Shown here in pieces: positions 10,101 through 20,739 of a stretch of DNA of 64,000 nt. This DNA comes from Symbiodinium natans (taxonomy: Eukaryota; Sar; Dinophyceae; Suessiales; Symbiodiniaceae), in assembly GCA_905221605.1 (NCBI GenBank), contig CAJNDS010002659.1, forward strand, positions 160,359 through 224,358, in the 5' to 3' direction. Made by a program: the position numbers and the translations under genes. The notes under the pieces are model-generated. The model did not search any database, had not been told where the DNA came from, and worked only from the letters and a program-made list of their open reading frames with translations. How positions within the stretch are numbered: position 1 is the first letter of the stretch; each line of letters opens with the position of its first letter.

Positions 10101-13100
10101 TTTGGGAGTTGAAGCTAAGGTTTCAGTGCTTATCGCGAGTCGAGCTTTTGCGGATTGGAGGAGAGGTAAGTCTCCAGATCCCTAGAATTCACCAAGACAC
10201 CTCCCAAGTCTCAAGGGGTCGCAGGTCTTACGAGGTGGGTGACTCAGGGTTTGGAATTTCTGAAGTCGTGGAGTTTGCGGGGTTTAAGTTTAGTTGGGGG
10301 ATTGAGGGGTTTCGGGACTTGGGGATTCAGGTCGTCTTGGTGTTTGGGGTTACAGTATGTGTGGGTTTAGGGAGGTTCAGATTCAGACAGTATGCGGAGC
10401 AGCAGCAGACACAGGAGTTCGAGTCTATGTACGGTGTGAACGCGGAGCTCTTTGATACGGCGGATGAGATGCAGCGCGCTTAGTTTCATCGGTGGATAAC
10501 ATACAGCTCGCCATGCCCCCAGTGCAAAAACCAATGCTGAACCCCAAAGCCACACTTCTGGGCTTGCGATTTAGGATCTCGTTGTGGACGTGGTTCCCTT
10601 AATTCGCCATTCGTAGGGGTCCGAGAGCGGAGGATTGAACGTGCAGGTACATGTCCATGGACGAGTTCCCTCCCAATGAGCTCCTCGAGTACTTCAAGAC
10701 ACCCGATGTGAAGAAGAGCTTGAGGACGGAACCCTAACCCTAAACCCTAAACCCTAAACCCTGAACCACCGGGCTTGGGGTTTGGATTTTGGGTTGCCGG
10801 GCCTAGTGTTTCTGGGTAATGACTTGAAATGCCCATGACTAGCCGCAAAGCCTTGCTCGGAATCCCTAAAAACGCCTATTTTCTCTGCGAAACCTTATGT
10901 TGCAAATACCCTGCTCAGACCCTTCGGAATCAGCGCATCTGCAGGACCGTCTTGCTCCACTTCAGCGACATCTCGAACCCCATGAAGTCGGGTCCCGTAT
11001 GAAGTTCGGGGGGGGGGGGTGGGGGGGGGCGGGCTTGGGGTGGACGATGTTTTCATAGGCCCAGAGGTTCCATCAGAGGGTGATCTGGGGCCGTAGGGTC
11101 ACAAGGTCTTGGTTTTGGTTTCATGCGGCTTTGCGAAAACCGCATATGACGAATATGCCTACAGTCACAATTGAAGTCTTTATCCCACAAGAATCTTGCC
11201 TCGCGCAGCAAGAGAACCTGCCTTCAGAATGCCCCTCCAAGATTCAGTTTTAAAGGGCTTTGCGTTTTGAGGGAACCTCCGCCTCAGCCCCGGATCCCTA
11301 AATCCCAAGCCTTCCAACCCCCCGCATCATAAAGGGGTTGTGCTTCAAAGTGTTGCAAAGGACTTTGGGGATGCCCCCACCCCCCTTTGCGTCGCGACAT
11401 GAGGAGGGCTCCACAAGTCAAGTGCAACGCTGCAGTCCAGCGTCTGGCAAAACAGGGAGATGGAAAACTACTACTACTTCAGGCGTCGACATGTCTAAGA
11501 TGGCAGTAATCGTCGTGTGCTCTTCTTCCATGGCTTTCTACAGGCCCCTCCTGGCATCTCGCGGCCGATGGATGCCTTAAACGAAATCTTGAGGCCAATG
11601 GAATGTTGGCCCCTTTTCAAGGGCTACAGCTCGAACATGGGTTGCCTTCCATCTCAGACTCCAAGACCTCCATCAGGGCTCGTGCAATTTTCAACGGGCA
11701 CAAGCTCATGGCAGAGTACCCCCCAACAGAGTGCGTCCCTGCCCATGTGCGTCAGAGTATGTTGTCAGCATGCTGTATGTTGTGCCCGGCCCTCTTCAGA
11801 AGAGATACGCTCACACTCCTGCAAGTCTAAGTCATCACGCTATTCTTTCACCGCCTTCAGGCCCCCGAATGCTTGACAGCTGTAGAGCCCAAATTCTGCA
11901 AAAAATGATATCTCGCAGAGCCGGCCCCTCGGCGGCTCGAGCGTTCGCCGTCTTGGAAGTGTTGAGGGGTATACTTAAGACAAGTTTTGGGGGATTCCCC
12001 AAACGTACTTATCGACTACGAACCCTTATGTTTGTGAGGGGCTCTGCATGGAAGGGATTAGATCTTGACCTGTCTTATCAGGCCCAAAGCAACCCTGAAC
12101 CGGATACCCGAAACCCTACAATAAACTCTAAAAAAACCCTAAACCCTAAACCCTAAACCCTAAACCCCAAGTAAGCCCCATCCCTGGGCCGATCCCCAGG
12201 CCCTTCCCCGTTGCGGAGAAGTGGGCGGGCCTTGTGCTGGAGGAGTTCGCGCTGCAGGGCGACGAGGAGAAGGCGAGCGATTTAGGGTATGGGGTTTAGG
12301 GTCTTTAGGGTTAGGGTTTAGGGTTTAGGGTTTAGGGTTTAGGGTTTAGGGTTTAGGGTTTAGGGTTTAGGGTTTAGGGTTTAGGGTTTAGGGTTTAAAT
12401 TTAGGGTTTAGAGTTTAGGGTTTAGGGTTTAGGGTTTAGGGTTTTGAGCTTTATGGGTTTGGGGTTCTTAGGGGTGTGCCTTGGGTTGACATTGAGGATT
12501 CCAGGGCCTGCAAGGCATCTTGGCATAGGGACGTGCAGCGGAAAGATTCGGGAAGGTCAGGGTCTAGCAGCCGGAGTAGGCCCTTATTCCCTTGTTTTTT
12601 GGGTTTAGGGTCCCTTATACGCCCCATTAGAGCAAAAAGGGCACCCTGTTTGTTCCTAGCTTACTCTTGGGTCTAGGGGTCCCCTGTTTCTGCACTTGTT
12701 ACATCAACATCAGAGGGGCCCTAATTCGGGGCGACGGAGGCTCAAGACGAAGCCGAGAGAGAGGCACTGGATACAACTCCGAAAACTCGAGGTCCCTGTT
12801 TGGGGGATCCTTTTGAGGAGATCTTTTTGTATTTCGGATTGGGAGGGGGGTATAGACCCAAATATTTAACAAAACTCCCATACGGCTAAGAATGGAAGCG
12901 CAAGTGTCTAACCCTCCATGCACACCCTAAACCCAAGATGCAGCCCTAAACCCTAAACCCTAAACCCTAAATCTAACAGAAAACGACGTCATGGGGGCCT
13001 GCGTTTCGGGCCTCCATGACGTTGCGTACTCAAACCTAAACCTTTAACCTTAAACCCCAAACCCTACCAGGCCTTGGGTATACCAGTCGGGCCGCTGAAT

Positions 13101-13806
13101 GACAGAGACACGGTGAACATGCCTCTCTCCCAGGCTGAGGGCGGCAGAACTGTGTTCACGGCTGTGGGTTTCTTTGGGGGGGGGTGGGGGGCTTAGGGTT
13201 GAAGGGTTTAGGGTGAGGGCTGAGGCCTGAGGGTTGAGGGGTGAGGGGTATTTGGGTATTTGGGTATTTGGGTATTTGGGGTGTGCCAGGGGGGGCGGGG
13301 GGGCGGCCCACATTAGAGAAGCACATGCGACCCGGAAGGCTGGGAGTTAAGTCGGGTTCGGGTAGCTTGGAGGCGGCGAGGGGTTTGTTTGCTGGGTTTA
13401 GGCTTTGGGACTGCACGGGGGGATCAGGGTTTTGAGACGGACACGGGTTCAAGATGGTCGGAGGGCTTTGGTAGTTAAGGACCAAGCTTAGAGGTTCTGA
13501 CGTCCTTTGAGAAGGCAGGGCGGTGTGTCAACAGCCCTAGCTACAGGGACGAGCGGCTAAGATGGGCCGCTGGCCATTGCAGGAGAGTGCGGCCAGGTAA
13601 GGTTTAGGGTTTGGGGTTTGGGGTTTAGGGTTTAGGGTGTTCAGGATTTAGGGTTTAGGGCTACCATGGGCCTGTTACTCACAGCTGTGGCACTACATCA
13701 CTACATGAGGATGCTCAGATGGACTCGCTCGGGTCGAGACGCTTTGCCTGCGCTGCGAAATTTATTTGACCCTAGACTTTGGTTCCCCAATCCTTGAAGT
13801 CCTAAG

Positions 13807-13841
<35 letters not shown>

Positions 13842-16003
13842 CATATTCCAACCCTCAACACGCAAGCTCCAATGCCAAGAAATTACACTTTCTGCCGGGC
13901 TTCACCAGAAGGCCGAGACGCACGCGGAGCTTGCATGAAATCCGCGCTGCGTCGGCTCAGGGAGGTAGCCCTAAGTCCTAAGCCGCCCCCCAGGGCTTCC
14001 CTAAACCCTAAACCCTAAACCCTAAACCCTAAACCCTAAACCCTAAACCCTAAACCCTAAACCCTAAACCCTAAACCTGTGAGCAGAAGGCCAGGAGATA
14101 AAAGCCAAAGCCACGGTCTTGACTTTGGATCCCACCCTACTCTAGAGGTCGGAATAGTTGCTAATAATATTCCCTTGTGGTCCCTATGTAATTATACTAG
14201 AATAACCCCCCCAAGATGATGATCATTATATTTATGAATTATTCTGATTTTTACATTATTATTTACTATATTATCAGTATTATTATTATTATGATTCTTA
14301 TTATGATTATCATTATTGTTGTTATTTTATTCCTAATACTAATTCGTATTTATTATTATTGTTGTTGTTATTATGTGTTTTTTAGTATTATTACTATTGC
14401 TATTTTGATTATTGTGATTAAGGCCCCTGCATGACACCCTCTGACTGGCAGATCGGCTTCATCGAGTTCGTTGTGGCACCGCTGGCCTTGTCACTGGCTG
14501 CTTTCTCAGATACTCCAAGTCTTCGGTCCATCGAGGGGTTTAGGGTTTAGGGTTTAGGGTTTAGGGTTTAGGGTTTGGGTTTAGGGACATTGGTGCTTTC
14601 AGAAATTAGGGGTAGCTTATTGGGGTCCTGATAATCAGGGAATCTGCTACGTGGGGTCAATATTAGGGGTCACTATTTTCGTAAAGCCCCAGATATAGAT
14701 AGGATGTATTAAAGATCTAGTTGTAGAGATGTGCAAGGTCAGCGTTCCCTTTTTGAGGGTGCTTAGATCCCGAGCTTCTGGGTGTCCGGGCCCTCACTCA
14801 CAGACCCGAGAGCCAGACTTGCTTTGAAGGCTTTAGGGGGAGACCCTAATAGCCTCCATCAGCCGCCCCAGACTAACACAGTGACTCTGCAGCTACCCTC
14901 GGGCCAGTACGTCACTCCCAGGCCCGCATCCTGCCACCCTTGTGGTTCAGCAACCAGATGATTCTGGTGCGCCGCGGGGAAGGGGGGGGGAGGGGGGAGG
15001 GTGGGGGGGGGAGGGGGGGGGGGGGTATTTTTTCTTCTGTTTTTTTGAGTTCCCCTGGCTCCCATCCTGAGGATGTTGAAGTCTGTTGTCGTCAATTCTG
15101 CCAAAAGAACGTTGTGAAAGCACCCTCATAAAATGAGGTGCAAAGGGGGGGGTTAGAGTCAAGGCCAGTTGAGGGCTTCGGGTGTTGGGCCCAGGGTTCA
15201 TATAGGTGGTTGCCTGCCTGAAGGACAACGCCAACATCTGGATGGACAAGTGGCGTGGCAGTGCAGTGGCTTTTTCCTTCAGACCTGAGCCTTCCAGCAT
15301 GGAGCTGTAAACCCTACGCATCCCGGGATGCACGTGATTCCAATATTCGGGAGCTTTTTAAGAAATATTCTCAGGTGGATCGAGGGAACCCTGTTGAAGC
15401 CGAGCTTGGAGGAGCAGGCCGGTGTTTAGAACTGGGCACTCAGGGATCTCTGGGTGTCGGCCCCGAAAAAGTGAGAAGCTGGCGCCCCAAGTGTGTTGCG
15501 AGGGTCTCATGCTTGTGCCCCCTGCGCCCCACCTCCGTCCCTCCCCCCCCCCACCCGCGGGCCTCCTCCCTCCTTCCCCTGCTGCGTTTGTTCCGCTTGA
15601 AGGGCCGCCTCCGGCCCAAAATCACAGACCCTGCAAGTCCGAACTACCGCCCACTGCAGGAGCAAGCAACACAGTGCCTTCATTGAAAATATTGTGGTAT
15701 GGCTTGAGGGTTCGAGGTCCTTTGGTTCGATTGTTGACTTTAAAGGTTTCATGACACCTGAGTTCAATGAAGCCTTTTGATGCTTTGAGAGGCCCTTTGT
15801 TCAAGCACTGTAAAGCCTTTGACACACCCTATGAAAATCCCTATTGAGGACTCTTAGAAGAAGGGTCCCAAGCTCTAAGCTCTGTGCAGGTCAACGTCCG
15901 CGAGCGGATTCACCGGATGGTGCAGAAGACCGAGCAGCGGGGCTATACGGCGACGATGACGGCACCGCGATGGCGAGCAAGTGGAGAGCAAAAACACACC
16001 TAA
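7191..16003 (+). CDS. Cyclic-nucleotide phosphodiesterase, split gene, 5' part not found
   Basis: PDEase_I family, hydrolysing cAMP or cGMP. I read 14 exons (bracketed ends uncertain): 7191-7221, 7371-7427, 8076-(8114), 8661-8720, 9986-10011, 10120-10165, 10391-10473, 10647-10724, 10945-10986, 12200-12272, 13071-13133, 14452-14508, 15206-15265, 15890-(16003). Joined, they give the family landmarks in order: HELAIRYN, DIAILENMHC, NIFSEL, VDAILATDF, HTSMVKD, LLHFSDISNPMK with the metal-ligand Asp, LVLEEFALQGDEEK, PVGPLNDRDTVN, SQ/IGFIEFVVAPL with the purine-clamp Gln, and NANIWMDKW. Reading phase agrees at 12 of 13 junctions. Donors are GT, GC or GA; all acceptors are AG. The upstream half of the catalytic domain, with the HNxxH and HDxxH motifs, is not visible, so the gene is 5'-truncated, or its first exons lie beyond the RCC1-like gene or outside the window. 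The last exon reads into a CCCTAAA tract that supplies its TAA. Product about 276 residues as seen. Confidence 0.8.
7222..7370 (+). other. PDE intron, GC donor, telomere-like 3' half
   Basis: TACAAC/GCCACG to CCCAAG/GACATT, phase 0. The middle holds degenerate CCCTAAA words. Confidence 0.6.
7454..7480 (+). repeat. Telomere-like tract in PDE intron
   Basis: About four CCCTAAA units shortly after the second PDE exon. This one is in the less common orientation for a position next to a donor. Confidence 0.85.
7613..7733 (-). repeat. Telomere-like array, TTTAGGG orientation, in PDE intron
   Basis: About 17 perfect TTTAGGG units. Confidence 0.95.
7769..7885. mobile_element. MITE, 8-bp target-duplication family, copy 1
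   Basis: A 117-bp element with ends TTGGGATGTTCCC / GGGAACATCCCAA, flanked by AATACACA and AACACACA (7 of 8 match). Two further copies are at 17125-17228 and 35426-35499. The 8-bp target duplication fits hAT-type insertion; there is no coding capacity. Confidence 0.8.
7950..8041 (+). repeat. Telomere-like array before PDE exon 3
   Basis: CCCTAAA orientation, ending 34 bases before the acceptor at 8075. Confidence 0.95.
8177..8309 (+). repeat. Telomere-like array in PDE intron
   Basis: CCCTAAA orientation, about 18 units, after exon 3. Here the orientation rule seen in most other introns does not hold. Confidence 0.95.
8470..8527 (-). repeat. Telomere-like array in PDE intron
   Basis: TTTAGGG and TTCAGGG units upstream of exon 4. 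Confidence 0.9.
8762..8845 (+). mobile_element. TAGGCCCTTGGGA dispersed element, copy 1
   Basis: Shares the skeleton TAGGCCC-TGGGA, TTTTCCCTT-TTGGG, AAGAGGATCAT, TTCAGAGGGTTTTAAGGGCCATCC with five other places in the window. It lies inside the PDE intron after exon 4. Confidence 0.65.
9671..9752 (-). repeat. Telomere-like array in PDE intron
   Basis: TTTAGGG units, several mutated, including an AATTAGGG break. Confidence 0.9.
9883..9961 (+). repeat. Telomere-like array before PDE exon 5
   Basis: CCCTAAA orientation, ending about 25 bases before the exon. Confidence 0.9.
10047..10095 (+). repeat. Telomere-like array before PDE exon 6
   Basis: CCCTAAA units fill half of a 108-bp intron. Confidence 0.9.
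10731..10763 (+). repeat. Telomere-like tract after PDE exon 8
   Basis: Begins 6 bases after the GA donor of exon 8, in CCCTAAA orientation. Confidence 0.85.
10987..12199. other. Long PDE intron with ORF-like middle
   Basis: The 1.2-kb intron contains G-homopolymer near its start, a middle with medium ORFs (11338-11880) of unrecognised content, and a CCCTAAA tract (12134-12168) near its end. The ORFs have no family signature and may be shadows or a fossil insertion. Confidence 0.45.
12281..12446 (-). repeat. Telomere-like array after PDE exon 10
   Basis: TTTAGGG orientation, starting 9 bases after the GC donor at 12273. At the far end of the intron CCCTAAA (12942-12971) and looser CCCTAAA words reach the acceptor ACCCTACCAG at 13070, so the C-rich strand serves as the polypyrimidine tract. 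Confidence 0.9.
12942..12971 (+). repeat. Telomere-like tract before PDE exon 11
   Basis: CCCTAAA orientation in the same intron as the TTTAGGG array at 12281. Confidence 0.85.
13191..13275 (-). repeat. Degenerate TTTAGGG / TATTTGGG tract after PDE exon 11
   Basis: Begins about 57 bases after the donor. It includes a run of TATTTGGG units. Confidence 0.75.
13601..13662 (-). repeat. Telomere-like tract in PDE intron
   Basis: TTTAGGG with TTTGGGG variants. Confidence 0.85.
13808..13842. repeat. (CT)n(AT)n microsatellite
   Basis: CT dinucleotides pass into AT dinucleotides. Confidence 0.9.
14000..14077 (+). repeat. Telomere-like array in PDE intron before exon 12
   Basis: About 11 CCCTAAA units, followed by an AT-rich TTATTATT region (14216-14425) that ends close to the exon-12 acceptor. 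Confidence 0.95.
14536..14586 (-). repeat. Telomere-like array after PDE exon 12
   Basis: TTTAGGG orientation, starting 28 bases after the donor. Confidence 0.95.
14595..14695. mobile_element. CGAAAATAGGGG small inverted-repeat element
   Basis: The left end TTTCAGAAATTAGGGG is mirrored by ACTATTTTCGTAAAGCCCC. The centre GGGGTCCTGATAATCAGGGAAT recurs in the copies at 19092, 34742 and 52166, within a few bases. Confidence 0.6.
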
Positions 16004-16036
16004 ACCCTAAACCCTAAACCCCAAACCCTAAACCCC
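15999..16036 (+). repeat. Telomere-like tract joined to last PDE exon
   Basis: CCCTAAA units begin inside the reading frame of exon 14 and supply its stop codon. Confidence 0.8.
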
Positions 16037-17116
16037 CTTTTCACCCCAAAAAGCCAGGAATGGGGATGCGCTTGCTGCCCACGGTTGCAGTATCTCAGGA
16101 ATCTAAGCCTGACCTTGCACATGAGAAGCCCTGTGCCCTGCTCCAGCTCAGGCACTGGCCCCACCAACGTGAGAACCGTGGCGCAGGGACTCCGCGCATT
16201 GTGAGCGCGCCGACCACCTACAAGCCCCCAAAGCCCTAAAGCCAGCCTACCAAGCCCATAAACCCTACAGAAACCCTACAGAAACCCCACATAAGCCGAC
16301 AAGCTTTAGGGTTTAGGGTTTAGGGTTTAGGGTGACTCCCTTTGAAAACGGCTCTGGGCCTTGATTTGACCTCCGATCGGAGCCTTTGCCAGGGCTGTGG
16401 CCTTGCGCCGAATCCCTACACCCCGCAGAGTTGCTGTTTAGGGTTTAGGGTTGTTAGGGTTGTTAGGGTTTTTAGGGGTTTGTAGGGGTTTTTAGGGGTT
16501 TGTAGGGGTTTTTAGGGTTTTTAGGGCTTGAGGGTTTTAAGGGTTTTTAGTGCTTTCAGGGTGTAGGGTGTTCAGCAGCAAACGTTTTGTACTTTTCCTC
16601 TTGGCTTCTGGGTTCCGACGATGATACTACTGGCACTCGTGCAACCTACTTTCGACCATGTGGCCACTTAACAACATAGCGCTTGGGAAGCTGAGGGGGT
16701 CAGGAGGGGCTAGGGTTTAGGTTTAGGGTTTAGGGTTTCGGGTTTAGGGTGTAGGGTTTCGTGTTAAATGGATTTATAAGGTTTAGCAAGCCCAAGGCCG
16801 AAAGTTTCCTTGAGAGGTGTCGATTTTGGGGCATGATGGGCACCCTGCTGAACCCCAAGTCTTCCACCTGAAGTCCTAAGCTCCAACTCAGCGTAGGCCC
16901 TTATTTTCTTGCTTTAGGGTTTAGGTTCCCTTATACAACCACCTTTGAACCAAGAAAGGGCGCCAATTTTCATTCCTAGGATACTCTTGGGGCCTAGCAA
17001 CCCTAAGGAACCAGCGCCACAGCCTTGGCTTCTTCTTTGCGTTTTTTTTTTCGCTTGTGCATCTTGGATTCCGAAGGGTTGTTCTCCGGGGCAACTTCAC
17101 GAACTTTGAGAACACA
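16037..17116. other. No gene seen; repeat-rich intergenic DNA
   Basis: Contains TTTAGGG tracts at 16304-16333, 16437-16560 (with GTTTTTAGGG variants) and 16710-16760. No convincing exon; possibly the 3' flank of the phosphodiesterase gene. Confidence 0.5.
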
Positions 17117-17124
17117 TTCTCACT

Positions 17125-17228
17125 TTGGGATGTTCCCCATGGTACTAACCGTCCCTAAGAGGGTGATTATGGTAGCCCCCTATTAGAATCCCTATTCAGG
17201 ACTGTGAGTATAAGGGGGAACATCCCAA
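17125..17228. mobile_element. MITE, 8-bp target-duplication family, copy 2
   Basis: A 104-bp element with TTGGGATGTTCCCC / GGGGAACATCCCAA ends and a perfect 8-bp flanking duplication TTCTCACT (17117-17124 and 17229-17236). This is the best-preserved copy. Confidence 0.9.
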
Positions 17229-17329
17229 TTCTCACTAGTGGTTTGTGGTTTGTTTCCCCTTAATGGCAGAGACGTACTTCTCGACCATATTCTTGTTGTC
17301 GAATCGTTATCATTGCTATCACTAGACTT

Positions 17330-17465
17330 ATGAGTAGTATTCTGATTCTTATTTCTATTATTATTCTCATTCTTGTTCGTATTCTTATCCTTATCCTTAT
17401 CCTTATCCTTATCCTTATTCTTATTCTTATTCTCATTCTTATTCTTATTCTTATTCTTAGTACTA
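17330..17465. repeat. (TTATYC)n hexanucleotide repeat
   Basis: TTATCC and TTATTC units in an AT-rich block. Confidence 0.9.
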
Positions 17466-17499
17466 TCATTATTGCAATGACCATGATTCTTGTTTGTCC

Positions 17500-18960
17500 T
17501 AATCATTGTGAACGCTGCGCGTCGGCCCCTCGGCCCGGGCCGACGCACAGAGGAGTTGAGCGTCGAGGGTTCCATTTGCTGGGATGCCTGCCGGGAGGGA
17601 TATTGTTCGCGTGTGCTTGTAGGTCCTATTGAAAGCCCAACAGAGTTCCGAAGAAGTCCCTGAGAAAGCAGTTGTGGGGTCCTCCCACAACTGACAAGTT
17701 GTGCTTAGAAACCTCCAGCGGCTGTGGGTTGAGGCTAGGCAAGGTAGGTGCAAGTGTAAGTTTTACTTTAGGGGTTTTCTAGAATCCCGTTCCGGGACTT
17801 TAATCTTCAAAACTTACACCGATGATGGGCTGCGCATGTTGGGTCTTCCCTTGCTTGGCGTCAAGATCTCTGGGAGGCTTAGATACCATGCCATAGTGAC
17901 TCCAAGAGGCTCACAAGCTGTTGCCAGTATGGCCTCAAGAAGAGGCGCAGATTCCTGGGAATGTCTCCAAGGCAGGGGTTTAGGGTTTAGGGTTTAGGGT
18001 TTAGGGTTTAGGGTTTAGGGTTTAGGGTTCAGGGTTTAGGGTTTAGGGTTTAGGGTTTAGCGTAGGGTTTACACCTCCCAAGCCCCTTGGGGAAGGCCCT
18101 GCCTGAAGGACGGATCACCTATGACTCAGAGCGGGCCTAAGTTAGCTCTTGGGGCTCAGGTCTCTACGGTATATGGGCGTTTGGATTCGTAGATCGTTTT
18201 GGTTTTGGGAGCACGGGCGATCCGCCGGTTTAGATTTTTTTCAACATCCCGGCGTTCAGCACTGCGGGGGCTTCTGGGCAACCAGGCTGCATTGCCCAAA
18301 GCGAGACAGAGAGTTAAGGCTGAAGCCCCACAAGCTCGAGCTCGTCTAAGCCAGACAAGCCGCCCAGCGCAACCAGCCGCGTCGCAACTCGAAGAGTTGA
18401 GATTTTGCGTTGCTCGGGTAATCGGCAGCTCTCGGCCAGACGACTGGGGGGGGGGCAAAGGCGGCAAAGTTAAATGCCCCTTCCCGTGCAGCCCAAGGCT
18501 TCAGGGCTCTCTGGGGGGTTTAGGGTTTAGGGTTTAGGATTTAGGGTTTAGGGTTTAGGGTTTAGGGTTTAGGGTTTCTGGGCTTAGGGAGCTTAAGTCT
18601 TGGGTCCTTGGTGCTTAGTTTGTTTTTGCAGGGCTCCCTTACAAACGCATGTCTAAGCGTGCTTTGGTGGGGTCATGCGGATGTGAAATCCTTTTCTGGC
18701 CTTATAACTTTGGGTTTAGGGTTTGGGGTCTAGGGATTAGGGGTTTTGGGTTTAATTAGGTTTTAGGGATAGGGCTGGAATTTTCTGCGAGGCGCCCCTC
18801 ACTCCTTTTCCCAAGATGGTGGGAATTTCCTGACATGAGAGCATGTCTCAGTGTAGAAACGCCCTCTATTCTCGGATAAACCCTAAACCCTAAACCCTAA
18901 ACCCTAACTAAACCCTACACCCTAAACCCTAAGCCCTAAACCCTAAAACCCCTAAACCCT
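17500..18960. other. No assignable gene; scattered open stretches and telomere-like tracts
   Basis: TTTAGGG at 17978-18070 and 18517-18577 and CCCTAAA at 18877-18958 separate unique sequences. Open stretches near 17640-17740 (ending GGCAAG/GTAGGT) and 18200-18500 could be exons but match nothing that I recognise. Confidence 0.4.
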
Positions 18961-19091
18961 GCAGGCCATCGATCTTAGAGCCCCTTATGAGTCTTAAAGG
19001 TCTCAGGGCAGGCACCCAGTCACAGCTGAAGCAATGCCCTGACAAGCTTTGTGACCGTCCGGTCTGTGTACGCCGTCCAAAACAAAGTGGG

Positions 19092-19196
19092 CATTTCCGA
19101 AAATAGGGGTACCCCGAATATACCCCCCGCAAATACTATGATCCTGATTATGGGAACCCCCCAAAAAGGGTACCCCTATTTTCGGAAACCCCCAAG
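19092..19196. mobile_element. CGAAAATAGGGG element, best-preserved copy
   Basis: The ends TTTCCGAAAATAGGGGTACC and GGTACCCCTATTTTCGGAAA are perfect inverted repeats over 20 bases. AAGTG flanks both sides, a possible 5-bp target duplication. Confidence 0.75.
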
Positions 19197-19515
19197 TGCA
19201 TGATCACTATAGGTTCCCCGTTTGGGGATTTAGCGTGCGTGGGGGCCGAAAGAATCCTTAGTTCAATGCCCCTCAACACGGAAAAGCTTGGAACCCTAAA
19301 GGCCTTCGGACTGCTCGAGCGCTTCGGAAACTGAAGGGGGTTTGGGTTATGTGGGTTGGAGGTCTCTTGAGTAGGGTTTCTGTTTTATAGGGGCCTCATA
19401 TTCGGGATTCTTTTTAGGGTATCTAGGGCCCATGTTAAGGAATGAGGGTAACAGTTAAAGATTAACTTCAAGCCCTGAAGCCACGCCCAACCCAGGCCAA
19501 AGGAGGCATCGATAG

Positions 19516-19630
19516 GTTTAGGGTTTAGCGTTTAGGGTTTAGGGTTCAGGGTGTAGGGCTTTAGGGTTTAGGGCTTTAAGGTTTAGGACTTAGGGTTTAG
19601 GGCTTTAGGGTTTAGGGTTTATGGTTTAGC
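19516..19630 (-). repeat. Degenerate telomere-like tract
   Basis: TTTAGGG mixed with GCTTTAGGG and other variants. A short inverted pair around three GGCAGAGCT repeats follows at 19787-19860. Confidence 0.75.
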
Positions 19631-19962
19631 CACAAAAAGACTCCCAGGACCATAGCCCTGAAGCCTGTCCCAAACCACCTTCGAAGCCCTTGAAGCCCTG
19701 CTTAAGACTTGATTCCAGAGCGCCTCGTCCTCGAGTCATCATCGCCTCTGTCTGACCCAAATCTTTTGCTCAAAAAACGATAGGGGACTTGTCTGCACTG
19801 GCAGAGCTGGCAGAGCTGGCAGAGCTCTCTCACATTAGGCAAGGAAGTGCAGACAGCCCCTTAGCCTGCAACTCAGGTCTATGGCAAGCTGACTGTTAGG
19901 CTATAGCATGCCAAAGAAAGTATGCAGGTAGAAACGAAGATCATCCCAGTACACCCGTTGCC

Positions 19963-20739
19963 ATGTCCGCGGAGACAGACACCAGCCTGGTCCCTGAAAG
20001 TGAAGTGTCCCAGGACAGCATCTGCGAAACCTTGGCAGCATGGGCCGATACCACAAAGCCCTGTTGGCAGCACATCCTCGAGATTGAAATGGAGACCGAC
20101 AGCAACCTGAAAAGCGATGTCTACCTCATACCAATGGCCGAGATCCCTGCAACAAGTGGCACTGAGATGACAGAGGGTGTGCTCGGCGAAGCCGAAGGCA
20201 AGGAGTTGACCGTGGAGGCACTTTCTGGCGAGGTGACACATCTGACAGTGCTGGCGCCTCACACGGTGGCGCATGTGAAGCAGATGCTGGAAGCATGCCT
20301 GGGCATCCCGGCAGTCTTGCAAAAGATCATCCTAGATTCAGTGGAGCTGCCAGATGAGGCGGTGGTGGCAGGAGGTTCAGTGACGCTCCTGAAGAGCGAT
20401 CCGCCGATCATCACCTCGGAAGACTTCCTGCGCAGCATGGCGGAGGTGCACGGCTGGGAGCGGAAGGACGTCTTCAGACGATGGCATAGCTTCGACACGT
20501 ACCGACAGTTCCCGGCAACCAAAATGCAGACGTTGCAGTGGGCGATGGGCCACAAGGGGATGAGGAACGTACCCTTAACGGCGGAAAATGTGTTGGGATG
20601 CTTCGATGTCTGGCTTGGCCTCAATCACAAGGAAGGCACGCATCCCGACAGCTTCAGAGCGCACGTGAACGAGGTGGTCGCGTTCTTGCAGCACTGTTGC
20701 TACAGCCCGTCCCTGCTGGTGGCCTATGACGTGCCTTGA
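19963..20739 (+). CDS. Ubiquitin-like domain protein, unknown function
   Basis: A 258-residue intronless gene. Residues about 81-146 look like a ubiquitin-like beta-grasp (ELTVEALSGEVTHLTVLA, a helix with VKQMLEACLGIP, QKIILDSVELPDE, GGSVTLLKSD). The N-terminal 75 residues and the C-terminal 110 (GWERKDVFRRW, FDVWLGLNH, CCYSPSLLVAYDVP) are not recognised. There is no C-terminal di-glycine, so it is not a conjugated modifier. Beta-grasp domains at the N-terminus or centre of repeat proteins are common in dinoflagellate gene sets; the same domain type starts the gene at 5066. No repeat array interrupts the frame. A start at 19963 gives an acidic N-terminus; an alternative upstream ATG is out of frame. 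Confidence 0.75.
   Translation: MSAETDTSLVPESEVSQDSICETLAAWADTTKPCWQHILEIEMETDSNLKSDVYLIPMAEIPATSGTEMTEGVLGEAEGKELTVEALSGEVTHLTVLAPHTVAHVKQMLEACLGIPAVLQKIILDSVELPDEAVVAGGSVTLLKSDPPIITSEDFLRSMAEVHGWERKDVFRRWHSFDTYRQFPATKMQTLQWAMGHKGMRNVPLTAENVLGCFDVWLGLNHKEGTHPDSFRAHVNEVVAFLQHCCYSPSLLVAYDVP

Noticed and set aside
14216-14434. Ile-rich 72-residue frame
   Set aside because: AT-rich TTATTATT intron sequence in the phosphodiesterase gene.
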